From: Nitrosomonas sp. | Lineage (GTDB): Bacteria; Pseudomonadota; Gammaproteobacteria; Burkholderiales; Nitrosomonadaceae | NCBI GenBank assembly: GCA_016708955.1 | Contig: JADJES010000025.1 | Location: 147,558-211,557 of the forward strand | Reading direction: 5' to 3' | DNA length: 64,000 bases | Shown here: positions 1-8,169 of the stretch, piece by piece | Position numbering within the stretch: position 1 is the first letter of the stretch | Layout of the letters: each line of letters opens with the position of its first letter | Program-made: the position numbers and the translations under genes | The notes under the pieces: model-generated | What the model was told of the DNA's origin: nothing | Databases searched by the model: none | The model's input: the letters and a program-made list of their open reading frames with translations, nothing else

Positions 1-325
1 CTAAAATATTCCCTTTATGCCGCCATTCCCATAAGCTTCCTCGACGGTGATAGGTTTTATTAATATAAGGCACAAAGTGGCGCCCAATATTTTGAAACAA
101 CAAACTAATATCGTTTTCAGCTTTCGGTGTCGCCAATAAATGCACATGATTGGTCATCAACACATACGCATGGATCAAACACCCCAAATCATCAGCTGCA
201 GCTTTCAAGAAGCGCAAATAAGCCAAGTAATCCTGAACATCAAAAAATACCGGTTCTTTATTATGCCCGCGTTGGAACACATGTACCGGTACTCCAGGCT
301 GATAAAAGCGCTTTTTTCTTGGCAT
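1..325 (-). CDS. REP-associated tyrosine transposase (RAYT, Y1/HUH family), C-terminus cut by window edge
   Basis: Single-strand DNA transposase of the IS200/RAYT class, which processes REP hairpins. Reading from the ATG at 325-323, the frame stays open to base 1, giving 108 residues. The start Met-Pro-Arg-Lys-Lys, the motif YVLMTNHVHLL with the HxH metal site, and the later segment YINKTYHRRGSLWE, where the catalytic Tyr and the family's (G)SLWE-type motif fall, identify the family. The ATG overlaps the last base of the vapC stop codon (TGATG), so it may be translationally coupled to vapBC. The C-terminal part lies outside the window, so intactness is unknown. A REP-like palindrome at 1072-1082 is a possible substrate. 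Confidence 0.8.
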   Translation of the reverse strand, partial: MPRKKRFYQPGVPVHVFQRGHNKEPVFFDVQDYLAYLRFLKAAADDLGCLIHAYVLMTNHVHLLATPKAENDISLLFQNIGRHFVPYINKTYHRRGSLWEWRHKGNIL

Positions 326-765
326 CAGGAATCCTGCAAAGCCAACGGATGACGCGCTTTTAAACCTTTAAAGCGCTTAAAACCCTTATCTGTCGTCACC
401 CATACACAATTCCATTCCATCGCCAAAGCAGCATGATAGGCATCGGCTATATCATTTCCTTTCGCATCAATTTGTTCGATGCACTGCAAGAATATCTTCC
501 AGTGCATCGGTCCGGGTGCAAGACAAACCGCATTCTGCGATTCCTTGATTTGGTTAACAAAACGTGTAGCACTGGACAATGCAGAAGGCGCCTCAAAAAT
601 TCTCGGATGCGTAACAATTCGCAAGAACCCACTCAACACCAACTCCGAATAACCATAAGGAACAGTATCATTGATGGTTGACTCCAACCATTCGCGATAA
701 GCTGAATGTTCCAGCGTATCCTCTCGATGAGCATAGACCAAGACATTCACATCCATTAGAAACAT
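325..765 (-). CDS. vapC: PIN-domain toxin, VapC family
   Basis: Predicted ribonuclease toxin of a type II toxin-antitoxin system; 146 residues, normal for a PIN protein. Acidic residues sit where the PIN metal site needs them: D5 in MDVNVLVYAH, E41, D105 and D108 in GNDIADAYHAAL, and D126 in VTTDKGF. The start codon overlaps the antitoxin stop (TAATG at 767-763), the usual translational coupling of vapBC. An internal ATG at 756 would still keep D5. VapC toxins cleave tRNA or rRNA; the target of this one cannot be read from sequence. The 3' end overlaps the RAYT start by one base, an unusual linkage. Confidence 0.85.
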   Translation of the reverse strand: MFLMDVNVLVYAHREDTLEHSAYREWLESTINDTVPYGYSELVLSGFLRIVTHPRIFEAPSALSSATRFVNQIKESQNAVCLAPGPMHWKIFLQCIEQIDAKGNDIADAYHAALAMEWNCVWVTTDKGFKRFKGLKARHPLALQDS

Positions 766-998
766 TAACGATCGTCCATAATGTCGCTCAAACTACGGCT
801 ATTGTCCAAATCAATACCCGGTTTTAGACCGGCTCCCGAAACCGTTTCTAACTTTACCGGATCGTGTTTTAAATGATGGCGAGAAAAAAACTCACGCAAC
901 GCATCCTCAATGACTTGCTTCAACGTGCAACCCTGCTGCGCCGCTTGGAGCTTGGCATATACTAATAACTGTTCATCAATATCGATTGTGGTTCGCAT
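765..998 (-). CDS. vapB: Antitoxin of the VapB type (ribbon-helix-helix)
   Basis: Antitoxin that should bind and neutralise the downstream PIN toxin and repress its own promoter. The protein is 77 residues. The start MRTTIDIDEQLL is a typical beta-strand of a ribbon-helix-helix DNA-binding fold, followed by a helix (LKQVIEDALREFFSRH) and a disordered acidic tail (DNSRSLSDIMDDR) of the kind that wraps the toxin. It is first in a two-gene unit with overlapping stop and start codons. The promoter should lie at about 1000-1070; no clear operator is visible there. Confidence 0.8.
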   Translation of the reverse strand: MRTTIDIDEQLLVYAKLQAAQQGCTLKQVIEDALREFFSRHHLKHDPVKLETVSGAGLKPGIDLDNSRSLSDIMDDR

Positions 999-1071
999 GA
1001 TTTAATCCCAAAAAAATAAAATCGTATCACAAACTAATATGCATAATACACAAATATGATTATTTCATATA

Positions 1072-1082
1072 GGGTCTGACCC
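1072..1082. repeat. REP-like palindrome GGGTCTGACCC
   Basis: Perfect inverted repeat with a one-base centre (GGGTC-T-GACCC), extended by one C, followed on the plus strand by a long pyrimidine tract (1084-1112). From memory, palindromes of the GGGGTCAGACCCC kind often lie beside RAYT transposase genes, and one is present at the window's left edge. It sits between vapB and the end of the FRG gene. Confidence 0.5.
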
Positions 1083-1110
1083 CTTTTCTTTTCTTTTTCT
1101 TTTCTATTTC

Positions 1111-2046
1111 TCACGGCCATAACGCTCTCTTGTATGCTAAGTATTCCGAAGCATGGTTAAGAGATGGCATGAGTGTAAGCCTTGAAACATCTAATCTATA
1201 TAGCAACCGTAAAAGTTGATCGGCCTCGGATGCCGGTAGAGAGAAACGAACAAGAGGATGTTTCGTGTATAACGTTCCTGGATTACGCTCAGCCTTCACT
1301 ATATCCTCTATGCTTGGCCACCTACCATTCGTCAGAAGGAACTGATTAGCATTATTTATAACGGTAAAGACACCTCGTTGTGCGCGTAGAAACGAATTGT
1401 TTGCTCGTGGCGCAGATACAGATCTAATACTCTTCACTTTCTGGAACAAATGTGTTTGAAGACCAATAACAGCAAACTCAGCGTCCTTTCGGTCACTACC
1501 AGCCAAAGCGGATGCTTTCTCAGCAGCGAAATATGCAGCAACTAACGGTGATTCAGTCCAATCTAGAAGACGCGTCGGAACACCATGGTGCTGAGCTAGC
1601 GCCATGCTCGGAAGAAACTGTTGGTCAGGGAAATCTGAGTGTAGCTCGCTAGCTTCATCTGAAAATAGTTTGTCAAGTAAGGCTTGATGGAGAGAGATAT
1701 TGCTATAATCGAGGGGGGTTTGTATCCCGACCCGATCAGCAGCTTCTAGAAAAAGTAATACAGCTCGCAACTCAGCATGCACATGCATAGCTAAGTATTC
1801 CTTAGGCTTACCACTGTCGAGTGATCCTTTATACGGTGGTTGAGGGGTGTATTCCTTTAGAGCATCATAATTCCGATGTGCAGTAGGAAGAAGCGTCCAA
1901 TTTTTTTCTGCTTGGCCTCGAAAAATGTATCCATTGATAAATTTCTCGCTAACATCAAAGATATTTTTCGGCTCAAATATATTCTCTGCGAGGAAGCAGT
2001 CTATCAGTTCACGTGCGTTACTAAAGGAATGATCTATATCAAACAT
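1111..2046 (-). CDS. FRG domain-containing protein
   Basis: Protein of about 311 residues with an FRG domain, named after the Phe-Arg-Gly motif. Here the motif is YIFRGQAEKNW near the N-terminus, followed by LPSMALAQHHGVPTRLLDW and ESPLVAAYFAAE, the conserved core of the family. The biochemical function is not established; FRG proteins are often found in variable genomic islands beside toxins and phage-defence genes, which fits the vapBC/RAYT neighbours. The open frame extends to 2130, but the ATG at 2046 is preferred because it starts MFDIDHSFSNARELIDCF and has AGAAG just upstream, whereas the longer form would begin inside repeat-like DNA. It stands alone on the minus strand. Confidence 0.75.
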   Translation of the reverse strand: MFDIDHSFSNARELIDCFLAENIFEPKNIFDVSEKFINGYIFRGQAEKNWTLLPTAHRNYDALKEYTPQPPYKGSLDSGKPKEYLAMHVHAELRAVLLFLEAADRVGIQTPLDYSNISLHQALLDKLFSDEASELHSDFPDQQFLPSMALAQHHGVPTRLLDWTESPLVAAYFAAEKASALAGSDRKDAEFAVIGLQTHLFQKVKSIRSVSAPRANNSFLRAQRGVFTVINNANQFLLTNGRWPSIEDIVKAERNPGTLYTKHPLVRFSLPASEADQLLRLLYRLDVSRLTLMPSLNHASEYLAYKRALWP

Positions 2047-2080
2047 CTGCTTCTCTGACCTCACAAAGTAAGCAAAGCAA

Positions 2081-2114
2081 GGGGTCGGATCCAGAATCAA
2101 GAATCTTATTCTTA
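2081..2114. repeat. Degenerate REP-like palindrome and small hairpin
   Basis: GGGGTCGGATCC at 2081-2092 resembles a decayed copy of the palindrome at 1072-1082, and AAGAAT-CTT-ATTCTT at 2100-2114 is a short perfect hairpin. Together with 1072-1082 these bracket the FRG gene. The link is an inference from similarity only. Confidence 0.35.
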
Positions 2115-2194
2115 CCCATGATGATATCAATTGTCGTTGGTTGTGTACTCGCTTTATTGGCGATCATGATTGTCATTTTCGTTCGCGTAGAAGT

Positions 2195-3085
2195 TTATCT
2201 TGTCAACAACCGCAGAGCCTTCCGATACTTTTCCATCGTCTGCTGCAAAATGGCTTCCGGCAATTCAGGTGCAGGTGCTTTTTTGTTCCAATCTTGTTTT
2301 TCCAGCCAGTCACGCACGAACTGTTTATCGAAACTGGGTGGATTCTGCCCTGCCCTATACTGATCGGCTGGCCAGAAGCGGGATGAATCGGGGGTCAGCA
2401 CTTCGTCGATCAGATACAGTTCACCGGCATCATCCAGTCCAAATTCAAATTTGGTGTCGGCGATGATAATGCCGCGTTGCGCGGCGTAATCGGCGGCTTC
2501 GGTGTAGAGCCGGATGGCTTTTTCACTGACTTTGGCGGTCAGCACTTTGCCTAATTGGGTTTCCACTTCTTTCAGCGGGATGTTTTCATCGTGCGCATCG
2601 GCTGGCGCTTTGGTCGAGGGGGTGAAAATTGCGCCGCCGGGAAGTTTTTCAGCCAGTTTCAATCCTGCGGGCAGTTGAATCCCGCAAATCGCTCCGGTTT
2701 TTTGGTAATCCTTCCATCCTGATCCAACCACATAGCCGCGCACAATTGCTTCAATCGGCAACGGTTTCAAGCGCCGGATAACAAATGCGCGCCCTTCCAC
2801 CTGTTCACGCTCATCCTCGGCCACAACCGATTCCGGCAAAATGCCGGTCAAGTGATTGGGAAGGATATGCGCCAGTTTCTTGAACCAGAAATCGGACAGT
2901 GCCGTCAGCAGCTTCCCCTTCCCCGGCACCGCAGTCGGCAAAATCACATCAAACGCCGATAAGCGATCGGTTTGAATGATCAGCAGCTTATCGTCATCGA
3001 CGGCATAGATGTCCCTGACTTTGCCGCGATGCAAAAACGGCAGGCTTTTGATGCTGGTTTCAAATAAAGCGGAGGATTGCGTCAT
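2195..3085 (-). CDS. purC: Phosphoribosylaminoimidazole-succinocarboxamide synthase (SAICAR synthetase)
   Basis: Joins aspartate to CAIR using ATP in de novo purine synthesis; cytosolic. The 296-residue protein has the family's start LHRGKVRDIYAVDDDKLLIIQTDRLSAFDV (read as HRGKVRD, then DRLSAFD), the central motif PLPIEAIVRGYVVGSGWKDY, and the C-terminal EFGLDDAGELYLIDEVLTPDSSRFW. It is one of the longer, eukaryote/proteobacterial-type PurC forms. The ATG at 3085 is chosen over the TTG at 3115, which would overlap purK; neither has a strong ribosome-binding site. It is last in the purE-purK-purC unit, 16 bases after purK. Confidence 0.95.
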   Translation of the reverse strand: MTQSSALFETSIKSLPFLHRGKVRDIYAVDDDKLLIIQTDRLSAFDVILPTAVPGKGKLLTALSDFWFKKLAHILPNHLTGILPESVVAEDEREQVEGRAFVIRRLKPLPIEAIVRGYVVGSGWKDYQKTGAICGIQLPAGLKLAEKLPGGAIFTPSTKAPADAHDENIPLKEVETQLGKVLTAKVSEKAIRLYTEAADYAAQRGIIIADTKFEFGLDDAGELYLIDEVLTPDSSRFWPADQYRAGQNPPSFDKQFVRDWLEKQDWNKKAPAPELPEAILQQTMEKYRKALRLLTR

Positions 3086-3101
3086 GGGTTTCGTTTTGGA
3101 T

Positions 3102-4235
3102 TTAATGGTGTTCAAGTTGTTTTTTAATGGCGGTGGCTTGTTGTAACGCCGTGTCGATATCGGTGCTTAACACGGTGTAGTGTCCCATTTTGCGGCCTGG
3201 GCGTGCTTCAGTTTTGCCGTATACGTGTAATTTGGCCGATGGGTTCTGCAAAACCAGGCTCCAATCGGGCGCGCCGTTTTGCCACAAATCGCCGAGCAGA
3301 TTGACCATCACCGCAGCGCAGTGTTGTTTGGTATCTCCCAGTGGCAAGCCGCACAGGGTGCGCACTTGCTGTTCGAATTGCGAGGTGACGCAGGCGTTGA
3401 TCGAATAATGCCCGCTGTTGTGCGGGCGCGGCGCGATTTCATTGATCAGTAATTCATCGTTCTGCAATACAAAAAACTCGACACACAGAACGCCCTGATA
3501 ATCCAGTTTTTCCGCAATCTTACAAGCAATGGTCTGGGCTTGTTCAGCCAATTCCTGAGAAATTCTAGCCGGTACGATACTGATATCGAGAATGCCGTTG
3601 ACGTGCTGATTCTCGGATACCGGAAAAATCTTCAATTCGCCATCCCCGCCACGCGCCACGACCACCGATAGTTCGCTTTTCAGCGGCATGAATTTTTCCA
3701 GCACGCAAACCGGGTGATTCAATTGCGCATAGGCGGCTAGCAATTCCGTTTCATCCACAGCGGATTTCTGGCCTTTGCCATCGTAACCGAACTGACTGAC
3801 TTTCAGAATACCGGGAAGCAAATCTGCGACATCCTGAGTGGTAAAGTCATCCTGCTGCTGTATGACTGCAAACGGCGCAATGGCAAAACCATTGGTACCC
3901 AAAAATTGTTTTTCTGCAATTCTGTTTTGTGCGATCGAAACACTGTAGGCATCCGGGCTGACGACACAAGATTTAGCCAGCTTTCGTAGCGAATTCGCAG
4001 GGATATTTTCAAATTCGGTGGTAATGGCCGCACATTGGCTGCTGAGTTTTTCCAGCGCCGATTGATCGGCATAATCGGCACAGATAAAATCATCCGCTGT
4101 TCGTCCGGCAGGACTATCCGGCAATGGATCCAATACCGTCACCCGGTATCCCATTTGCTGCGCCGCCATCACAAACATGCGTCCGAGCTGCCCGCCTCCA
4201 AGAACACCCAGCATGGCTCCCGGCATGATGCGCAT
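3102..4235 (-). CDS. purK: N5-carboxyaminoimidazole ribonucleotide synthase
   Basis: Carboxylates AIR with bicarbonate and ATP to N5-CAIR, the substrate of PurE. The protein has 377 residues, an ATP-grasp fold. The glycine-rich N-terminus LGVLGGGQLGRMFVMAAQ, ITTEFENIP, FGYDGKGQKS, and EIAPRPHNSGHYSIN near residues 265-285 are standard PurK motifs. The start codon overlaps the purE stop (TAATG at 4237-4233), indicating coupled translation. An ATG three codons further in (4226) is also possible. Confidence 0.95.
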   Translation of the reverse strand: MRIMPGAMLGVLGGGQLGRMFVMAAQQMGYRVTVLDPLPDSPAGRTADDFICADYADQSALEKLSSQCAAITTEFENIPANSLRKLAKSCVVSPDAYSVSIAQNRIAEKQFLGTNGFAIAPFAVIQQQDDFTTQDVADLLPGILKVSQFGYDGKGQKSAVDETELLAAYAQLNHPVCVLEKFMPLKSELSVVVARGGDGELKIFPVSENQHVNGILDISIVPARISQELAEQAQTIACKIAEKLDYQGVLCVEFFVLQNDELLINEIAPRPHNSGHYSINACVTSQFEQQVRTLCGLPLGDTKQHCAAVMVNLLGDLWQNGAPDWSLVLQNPSAKLHVYGKTEARPGRKMGHYTVLSTDIDTALQQATAIKKQLEHH

Positions 4236-4723
4236 TATTTCGGCAGCTCTGCGTTAAGAACAGATTCGGTTTGTTTCCGCCGGTATTCGTCCAGTTGCGC
4301 ACTCAATTCACTGTTATTCACCGCCAGCAATTCCACCGCAAATAATCCCGCATTGGCCGCACCCGCTTCGCCGATGGCAAACGTAGCGACGGGCACGCCT
4401 TTGGGCATTTGCACAATCGAGAGCAGTGAATCCAGGCCTTGTAAATGTTTCGAGTTCACCGGAACACCCAGAACCGGTAGCGTGGTTTTTGCGGCAATCA
4501 TACCGGGCAGGTGCGCAGCACCGCCCGCGCCTGCAATAATGCATTTGATCCCGCGCGCTCTGGCTTCTTCGGCAAATTGAAACATCAAATCCGGCGTGCG
4601 ATGCGCCGAGACCACTTTGGCTTCATAAGCGATATGAAATTCTTCTAATATGGCAACTGCGTGCTGCATCACATCCCAATCGCTTTTACTGCCCATCACT
4701 ACGCTTATTAATGGTTTAATCAT
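4235..4723 (-). CDS. purE: N5-carboxyaminoimidazole ribonucleotide mutase
   Basis: Moves the carboxylate of N5-CAIR to give CAIR; class I PurE, which fits the presence of purK. The 162 residues include VVMGSKSDWD at 9-17, SAHRTPD with the catalytic His at 41, and the GAGGAAHLPGM loop near 74. It is first of three cotranscribed pur genes; about 245 bases of non-coding DNA separate it from the divergent exbD, where its promoter should lie. Confidence 0.95.
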   Translation of the reverse strand: MIKPLISVVMGSKSDWDVMQHAVAILEEFHIAYEAKVVSAHRTPDLMFQFAEEARARGIKCIIAGAGGAAHLPGMIAAKTTLPVLGVPVNSKHLQGLDSLLSIVQMPKGVPVATFAIGEAGAANAGLFAVELLAVNNSELSAQLDEYRRKQTESVLNAELPK

Positions 4724-4968
4724 TTGACTTCAGTCGGCTATAAATTTGAGAATCCCTATTGAAAAGTTCTTGCATGAGCAAGCTATAAAAACACGGCTGG
4801 CTATTTTATAAGTCTGTGCAATAATTGTGTCATTATTTCGATAGCTTCAATAAAAAATACAATTGGTATTATACTAATCTGCTTTAGCAATGCGTCTACT
4901 CATTGAATGAAATATTGCTGTATTGCGTCTCGCAATTTAGATTATCCTTAAACACGACCTGTAACGGA

Positions 4969-5400
4969 ATGAATTTTCAACGCGGAAAACAAAATAACGA
5001 CCCGGAAATCAATCTGATACCGATGATTGATGTATTGCTGGTGATACTGATATTTCTGGTTGTCACGACCACTTATTCAAAATTTGCTGAACTTGAAATC
5101 AGTTTACCCGAGACAAGTGCGGAAAAAGTCGACAAAAATATCGACAAGCCCAATAGCATTGATATTACTGTCAACGCACTAGGAGACTATACAATCAATC
5201 TGGTACCGGTCAAGTTTTCCAGTATCGAAAGCTTGCGCGATGCGTTGCTCTCAGCAGCCAAGAATCAACCGGATCCGTTTATTATTATCAATGCGGATGC
5301 CAAAGCAACGCATCAATCTGTCATCACAGTGATGGAAGCTGCCCGGCTGGCGGGTTACAATAAAATCACATTCACCACGGAAACCAATAATGCTCACTGA
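4969..5400 (+). CDS. exbD: ExbD/TolR-family biopolymer transport protein
   Basis: Inner-membrane protein that would use the proton gradient together with an ExbB/TolQ partner to energise TonB or Tol. The 143 residues show the family layout: a short cytoplasmic N-terminus, one membrane segment (DVLLVILIFLVVTTTY, with the proton-path Asp in PMIDVLLV), and a periplasmic domain ending in IITVMEAARLAGYNKI-like sequence (VITVMEAARLAGYNKITF). The ATG at 4969 with AACGGA upstream is preferred to a TTG at 4903. No exbB is adjacent; purE lies upstream on the other strand and sodB follows. Confidence 0.85.
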   Translation: MNFQRGKQNNDPEINLIPMIDVLLVILIFLVVTTTYSKFAELEISLPETSAEKVDKNIDKPNSIDITVNALGDYTINLVPVKFSSIESLRDALLSAAKNQPDPFIIINADAKATHQSVITVMEAARLAGYNKITFTTETNNAH

Positions 5401-5475
5401 GGATTATTCCCGATCATGATTGAATTAATTAAAAGTTATTACAATAAACTCACTTTTCATTCTAAGGAGACTCCT

Positions 5476-6117
5476 ATGTCCGCTGTCAATCTCGATAATT
5501 TTTCCAAAGCCGCTCAATCCGGTTCGCAATATGTGCTGGCACCCCTTCCCTATGCGAATAATGCATTGGAGCCGGTGATCACCGCCAATACGCTCAGCTT
5601 TCACTATGGCAAACACCATAAGACTTATGTCGATAACTTGAACAATCTGCTGGCAAACAGCGATCTGGCAGGACAATCGCTGGAGCAGATCATTAGGGCA
5701 ACCGCCGGGCAAGCTGATAAGGCTGCGATTTTTAATAATGCCGCGCAAGTCTGGAATCATATGTTTTATTGGCATAGCCTGAAACCCAACGGCGGCGGCG
5801 AGCCATCCGCTGTGCTCAAACAAAAAATTGAAGCGTCGTTTGGCAACCTGGATGCGTGCAAAAAAGATTTGGCTCAAGCAGCATTGACACAATTTGGAAG
5901 TGGCTGGGCATGGCTGGTGTTGGATGGGGACAAAGTTGCTATCGCCAAAACCGGCAACGCTGAAACACCGCTCACTAAAAATGTCCGCCCATTATTGACC
6001 ATCGATGTGTGGGAACACGCCTATTATCTGGATTACCAAAATCGCCGCGCCGACTATGTGAATACAGTATTGGATAAATTGATCAATTGGGATTTTGCCG
6101 CAGCCAATCTTGGATAA
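5476..6117 (+). CDS. sodB: Superoxide dismutase, Fe type
   Basis: Converts superoxide to oxygen and hydrogen peroxide in the cytoplasm. The 213 residues carry the Fe/Mn ligands: His in LSFHYGKHH, His in WNHMFYWHSL, and Asp and His in IDVWEHAYYLDY. AAQVWNHMFYW and QFGSGWAWL are typical of iron-type enzymes; metal use remains an inference. The ATG at 5476 has a strong AAGGAG seven bases upstream and is preferred to the ATG at 5416. The hisG gene follows after 11 bases. Confidence 0.93.
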   Translation: MSAVNLDNFSKAAQSGSQYVLAPLPYANNALEPVITANTLSFHYGKHHKTYVDNLNNLLANSDLAGQSLEQIIRATAGQADKAAIFNNAAQVWNHMFYWHSLKPNGGGEPSAVLKQKIEASFGNLDACKKDLAQAALTQFGSGWAWLVLDGDKVAIAKTGNAETPLTKNVRPLLTIDVWEHAYYLDYQNRRADYVNTVLDKLINWDFAAANLG

Positions 6118-6128
6118 TTTCCTGATTT

Positions 6129-6773
6129 ATGACTGATATTACAATCGCCCTGTCAAAAGGGCGAATTTTTGAGGACACGGCGCCTTTGTTAAAAGCGGCG
6201 GGAATCGTTGCGCTGGATGATCCGGAATCATCGCGCAAATTGATTCTCTCCACCAATCGCGCCAATGTCCGTTTGATTATTGTGCGCGCATCGGATGTGC
6301 CGACTTATGTGCAATATGGCGCGGCGGATCTTGGCATTGCCGGAAAAGACGTGCTGCACGAGCACGGTGGCTCCGGTCTTTATCAGCCGCTGGATTTAAA
6401 TATCGCCCGCTGCCGGATGATGGTAGCCGTGCCCGAAGACTTTGATTATGATTCCGCCGTGCGGCAAGGCGCACGATTGCGTATTGCCACCAAATATGTC
6501 CAGACTGCTCGTGAACACTTTGCTAGCAAAGGCGTCCATGTCGATCTGATCAAATTGTATGGATCAATGGAACTGGCTCCGCTGGTAGGCTTGGCTGATG
6601 CAATCGTTGATTTGGTTTCAAGCGGCAACACATTAAAAGCAAATAATCTTGTAGCTGTCGAAGAAATCATGCCAATCTCGGCAAGATTGATTGTTAATCA
6701 AGCCGCGTTGAAGCTAAAGCGAGATATTATTCAACCCGTATTGGATGCGTTTTCTGAAGCCGTGAAAGAATAG
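6129..6773 (+). CDS. hisG: ATP phosphoribosyltransferase, short form
   Basis: First step of histidine synthesis, joining ATP and PRPP. At 214 residues this is the short HisG form, which lacks the C-terminal regulatory domain and needs HisZ; no hisZ is in the window. Motifs seen are ALSKGRIFEDT at the start, GAADLGIAGKDVLHE, and the PRPP loop IVDLVSSGNTLKANNL. It starts 11 bases after sodB and lies 42 bases before hisD, probably in one operon with it. Confidence 0.95.
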   Translation: MTDITIALSKGRIFEDTAPLLKAAGIVALDDPESSRKLILSTNRANVRLIIVRASDVPTYVQYGAADLGIAGKDVLHEHGGSGLYQPLDLNIARCRMMVAVPEDFDYDSAVRQGARLRIATKYVQTAREHFASKGVHVDLIKLYGSMELAPLVGLADAIVDLVSSGNTLKANNLVAVEEIMPISARLIVNQAALKLKRDIIQPVLDAFSEAVKE

Positions 6774-6815
6774 AATCTTCCAGCAATCGCATTCATCAAG
6801 AATTTAACTCACACC

Positions 6816-8120
6816 ATGATCCGAATTAAACGATTCAATTCAACCGATTCTGATTTCGATTCCAATCTTGAGAAGTTATTGGCTTTTGAGAATGCGCAAG
6901 ATGATGCGGTCGATATCACAGTAGCCAAGATTCTTGCGGATATCAGAAGCCGTAAAGATGCGGCCTTGATCGAATACACCAACCGTTTTGACCGGCTAAC
7001 TGCAACATCCGGAAAAGATCTCGAGCTGACGCAGGAAAATTTGCGCCATTCCTTGGAAGCTTTACCGTCAATCCAGCGGAATGCATTGGAACAAGCTGCA
7101 GAGCGTGTTCGCAGCTATCATGAGAAACAGCAATTGAATTCATGGCAATACACGGATTCAGACGGTACGCTGTTAGGTCAAAAAATAACCCCGCTGGATC
7201 GTGTAGGCCTCTATGTCCCTGGCGGCAAAGCCTCCTACCCGTCGTCCGTTCTGATGAATGCCATCCCCGCGAAGGTGGCCGGTGTGAAGGAACTGATCAT
7301 GGTTGTGCCTACACCGGATGGAGAAAGAAATGATATGGTTCTGGCGGCGGCTGCAATCAGTCAGGTTGATCGGGTTTTTACCATCGGCGGCGCGCAGGCT
7401 GTTGGCGCACTGGCGTATGGCACTGAAACGGTACCGCAGGTTGACAAAATCGTGGGTCCCGGGAATGCCTATGTCGCCGCCGCCAAGCGCCGGGTATTCG
7501 GCGTCGTCGGTATTGATATGGTTGCCGGCCCTTCTGAAATTCTGGTTATCTGTGATGGCAAAACAGATCCCGACTGGATTGCCATGGATTTATTTTCACA
7601 GGCAGAGCACGATGAACTAGCGCAATCAATTTTATTATCTCCCGATGCAGAATTTCTCGATCAGGTGATGCACAGCATAAACCGCTTGTTATCTGAAATG
7701 CCGCGCAAAGATGTCATCCGCGCTTCACTGGAAGATCGCGGCGCTTTGATTCAAGTACAAAGTCTCGATGAAGCGTGTGCGATCGCCAACAGAATTGCAC
7801 CTGAGCACTTGGAGTTATCTGTCGATCAGCCGGAAATCTGGGTGGATAAAATCCGCCATGCCGGCGCTATTTTCCTCGGCCGCAATGCATGTGAGGCGCT
7901 TGGAGATTATTGCGCCGGCCCTAACCATGTTTTACCCACATCACGGACAGCACGATTTTCTTCTCCATTAGGCGTCTATGACTTCCAGAAGCGCAGCAGC
8001 CTCATTCAAGTCTCTCAGCAGGGTGCTGCAAAACTCGGAGAAATTGCATCTGTTTTAGCGCGTGGAGAAGGGTTACAGGCGCATGCCATGTCAGCAGAGT
8101 ATCGCTATAAAAATCGATAA
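6816..8120 (+). CDS. hisD: Histidinol dehydrogenase
   Basis: Oxidises L-histidinol to histidine in two NAD-dependent steps, using zinc. The protein is 434 residues, normal length. Motifs include PGGKASYPSSVLMNAIPAKVAG, VDKIVGPGNAYVAAAKR, AGPSEILVICD, SQAEHDELAQS with the catalytic Gln/Glu/His region, and IAPEHLEL. It follows hisG; the rest of the his genes are not in this window. Confidence 0.96.
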   Translation: MIRIKRFNSTDSDFDSNLEKLLAFENAQDDAVDITVAKILADIRSRKDAALIEYTNRFDRLTATSGKDLELTQENLRHSLEALPSIQRNALEQAAERVRSYHEKQQLNSWQYTDSDGTLLGQKITPLDRVGLYVPGGKASYPSSVLMNAIPAKVAGVKELIMVVPTPDGERNDMVLAAAAISQVDRVFTIGGAQAVGALAYGTETVPQVDKIVGPGNAYVAAAKRRVFGVVGIDMVAGPSEILVICDGKTDPDWIAMDLFSQAEHDELAQSILLSPDAEFLDQVMHSINRLLSEMPRKDVIRASLEDRGALIQVQSLDEACAIANRIAPEHLELSVDQPEIWVDKIRHAGAIFLGRNACEALGDYCAGPNHVLPTSRTARFSSPLGVYDFQKRSSLIQVSQQGAAKLGEIASVLARGEGLQAHAMSAEYRYKNR

Positions 8121-8169
8121 GCCGGGGATGACTATCGTAATCACTTCTCGATAACTGCGGGATTTAATC

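Noticed and set aside
127..363. Plus-strand frames over the left edge
   Set aside because: They are shadows of the RAYT gene on the minus strand, which has the clear HUH motif.
2118..2363. Plus-strand frame beginning with a membrane-like stretch (MMISIVVGCVLALLAIMIVIF)
   Set aside because: The hydrophobic start is suggestive, but the frame runs antisense through the purC 3' end and has no family match; at most a gene scrap.
4903..4968. Longer exbD start at a TTG
   Set aside because: The ATG at 4969 gives the normal ExbD N-terminus and has a better ribosome-binding site.
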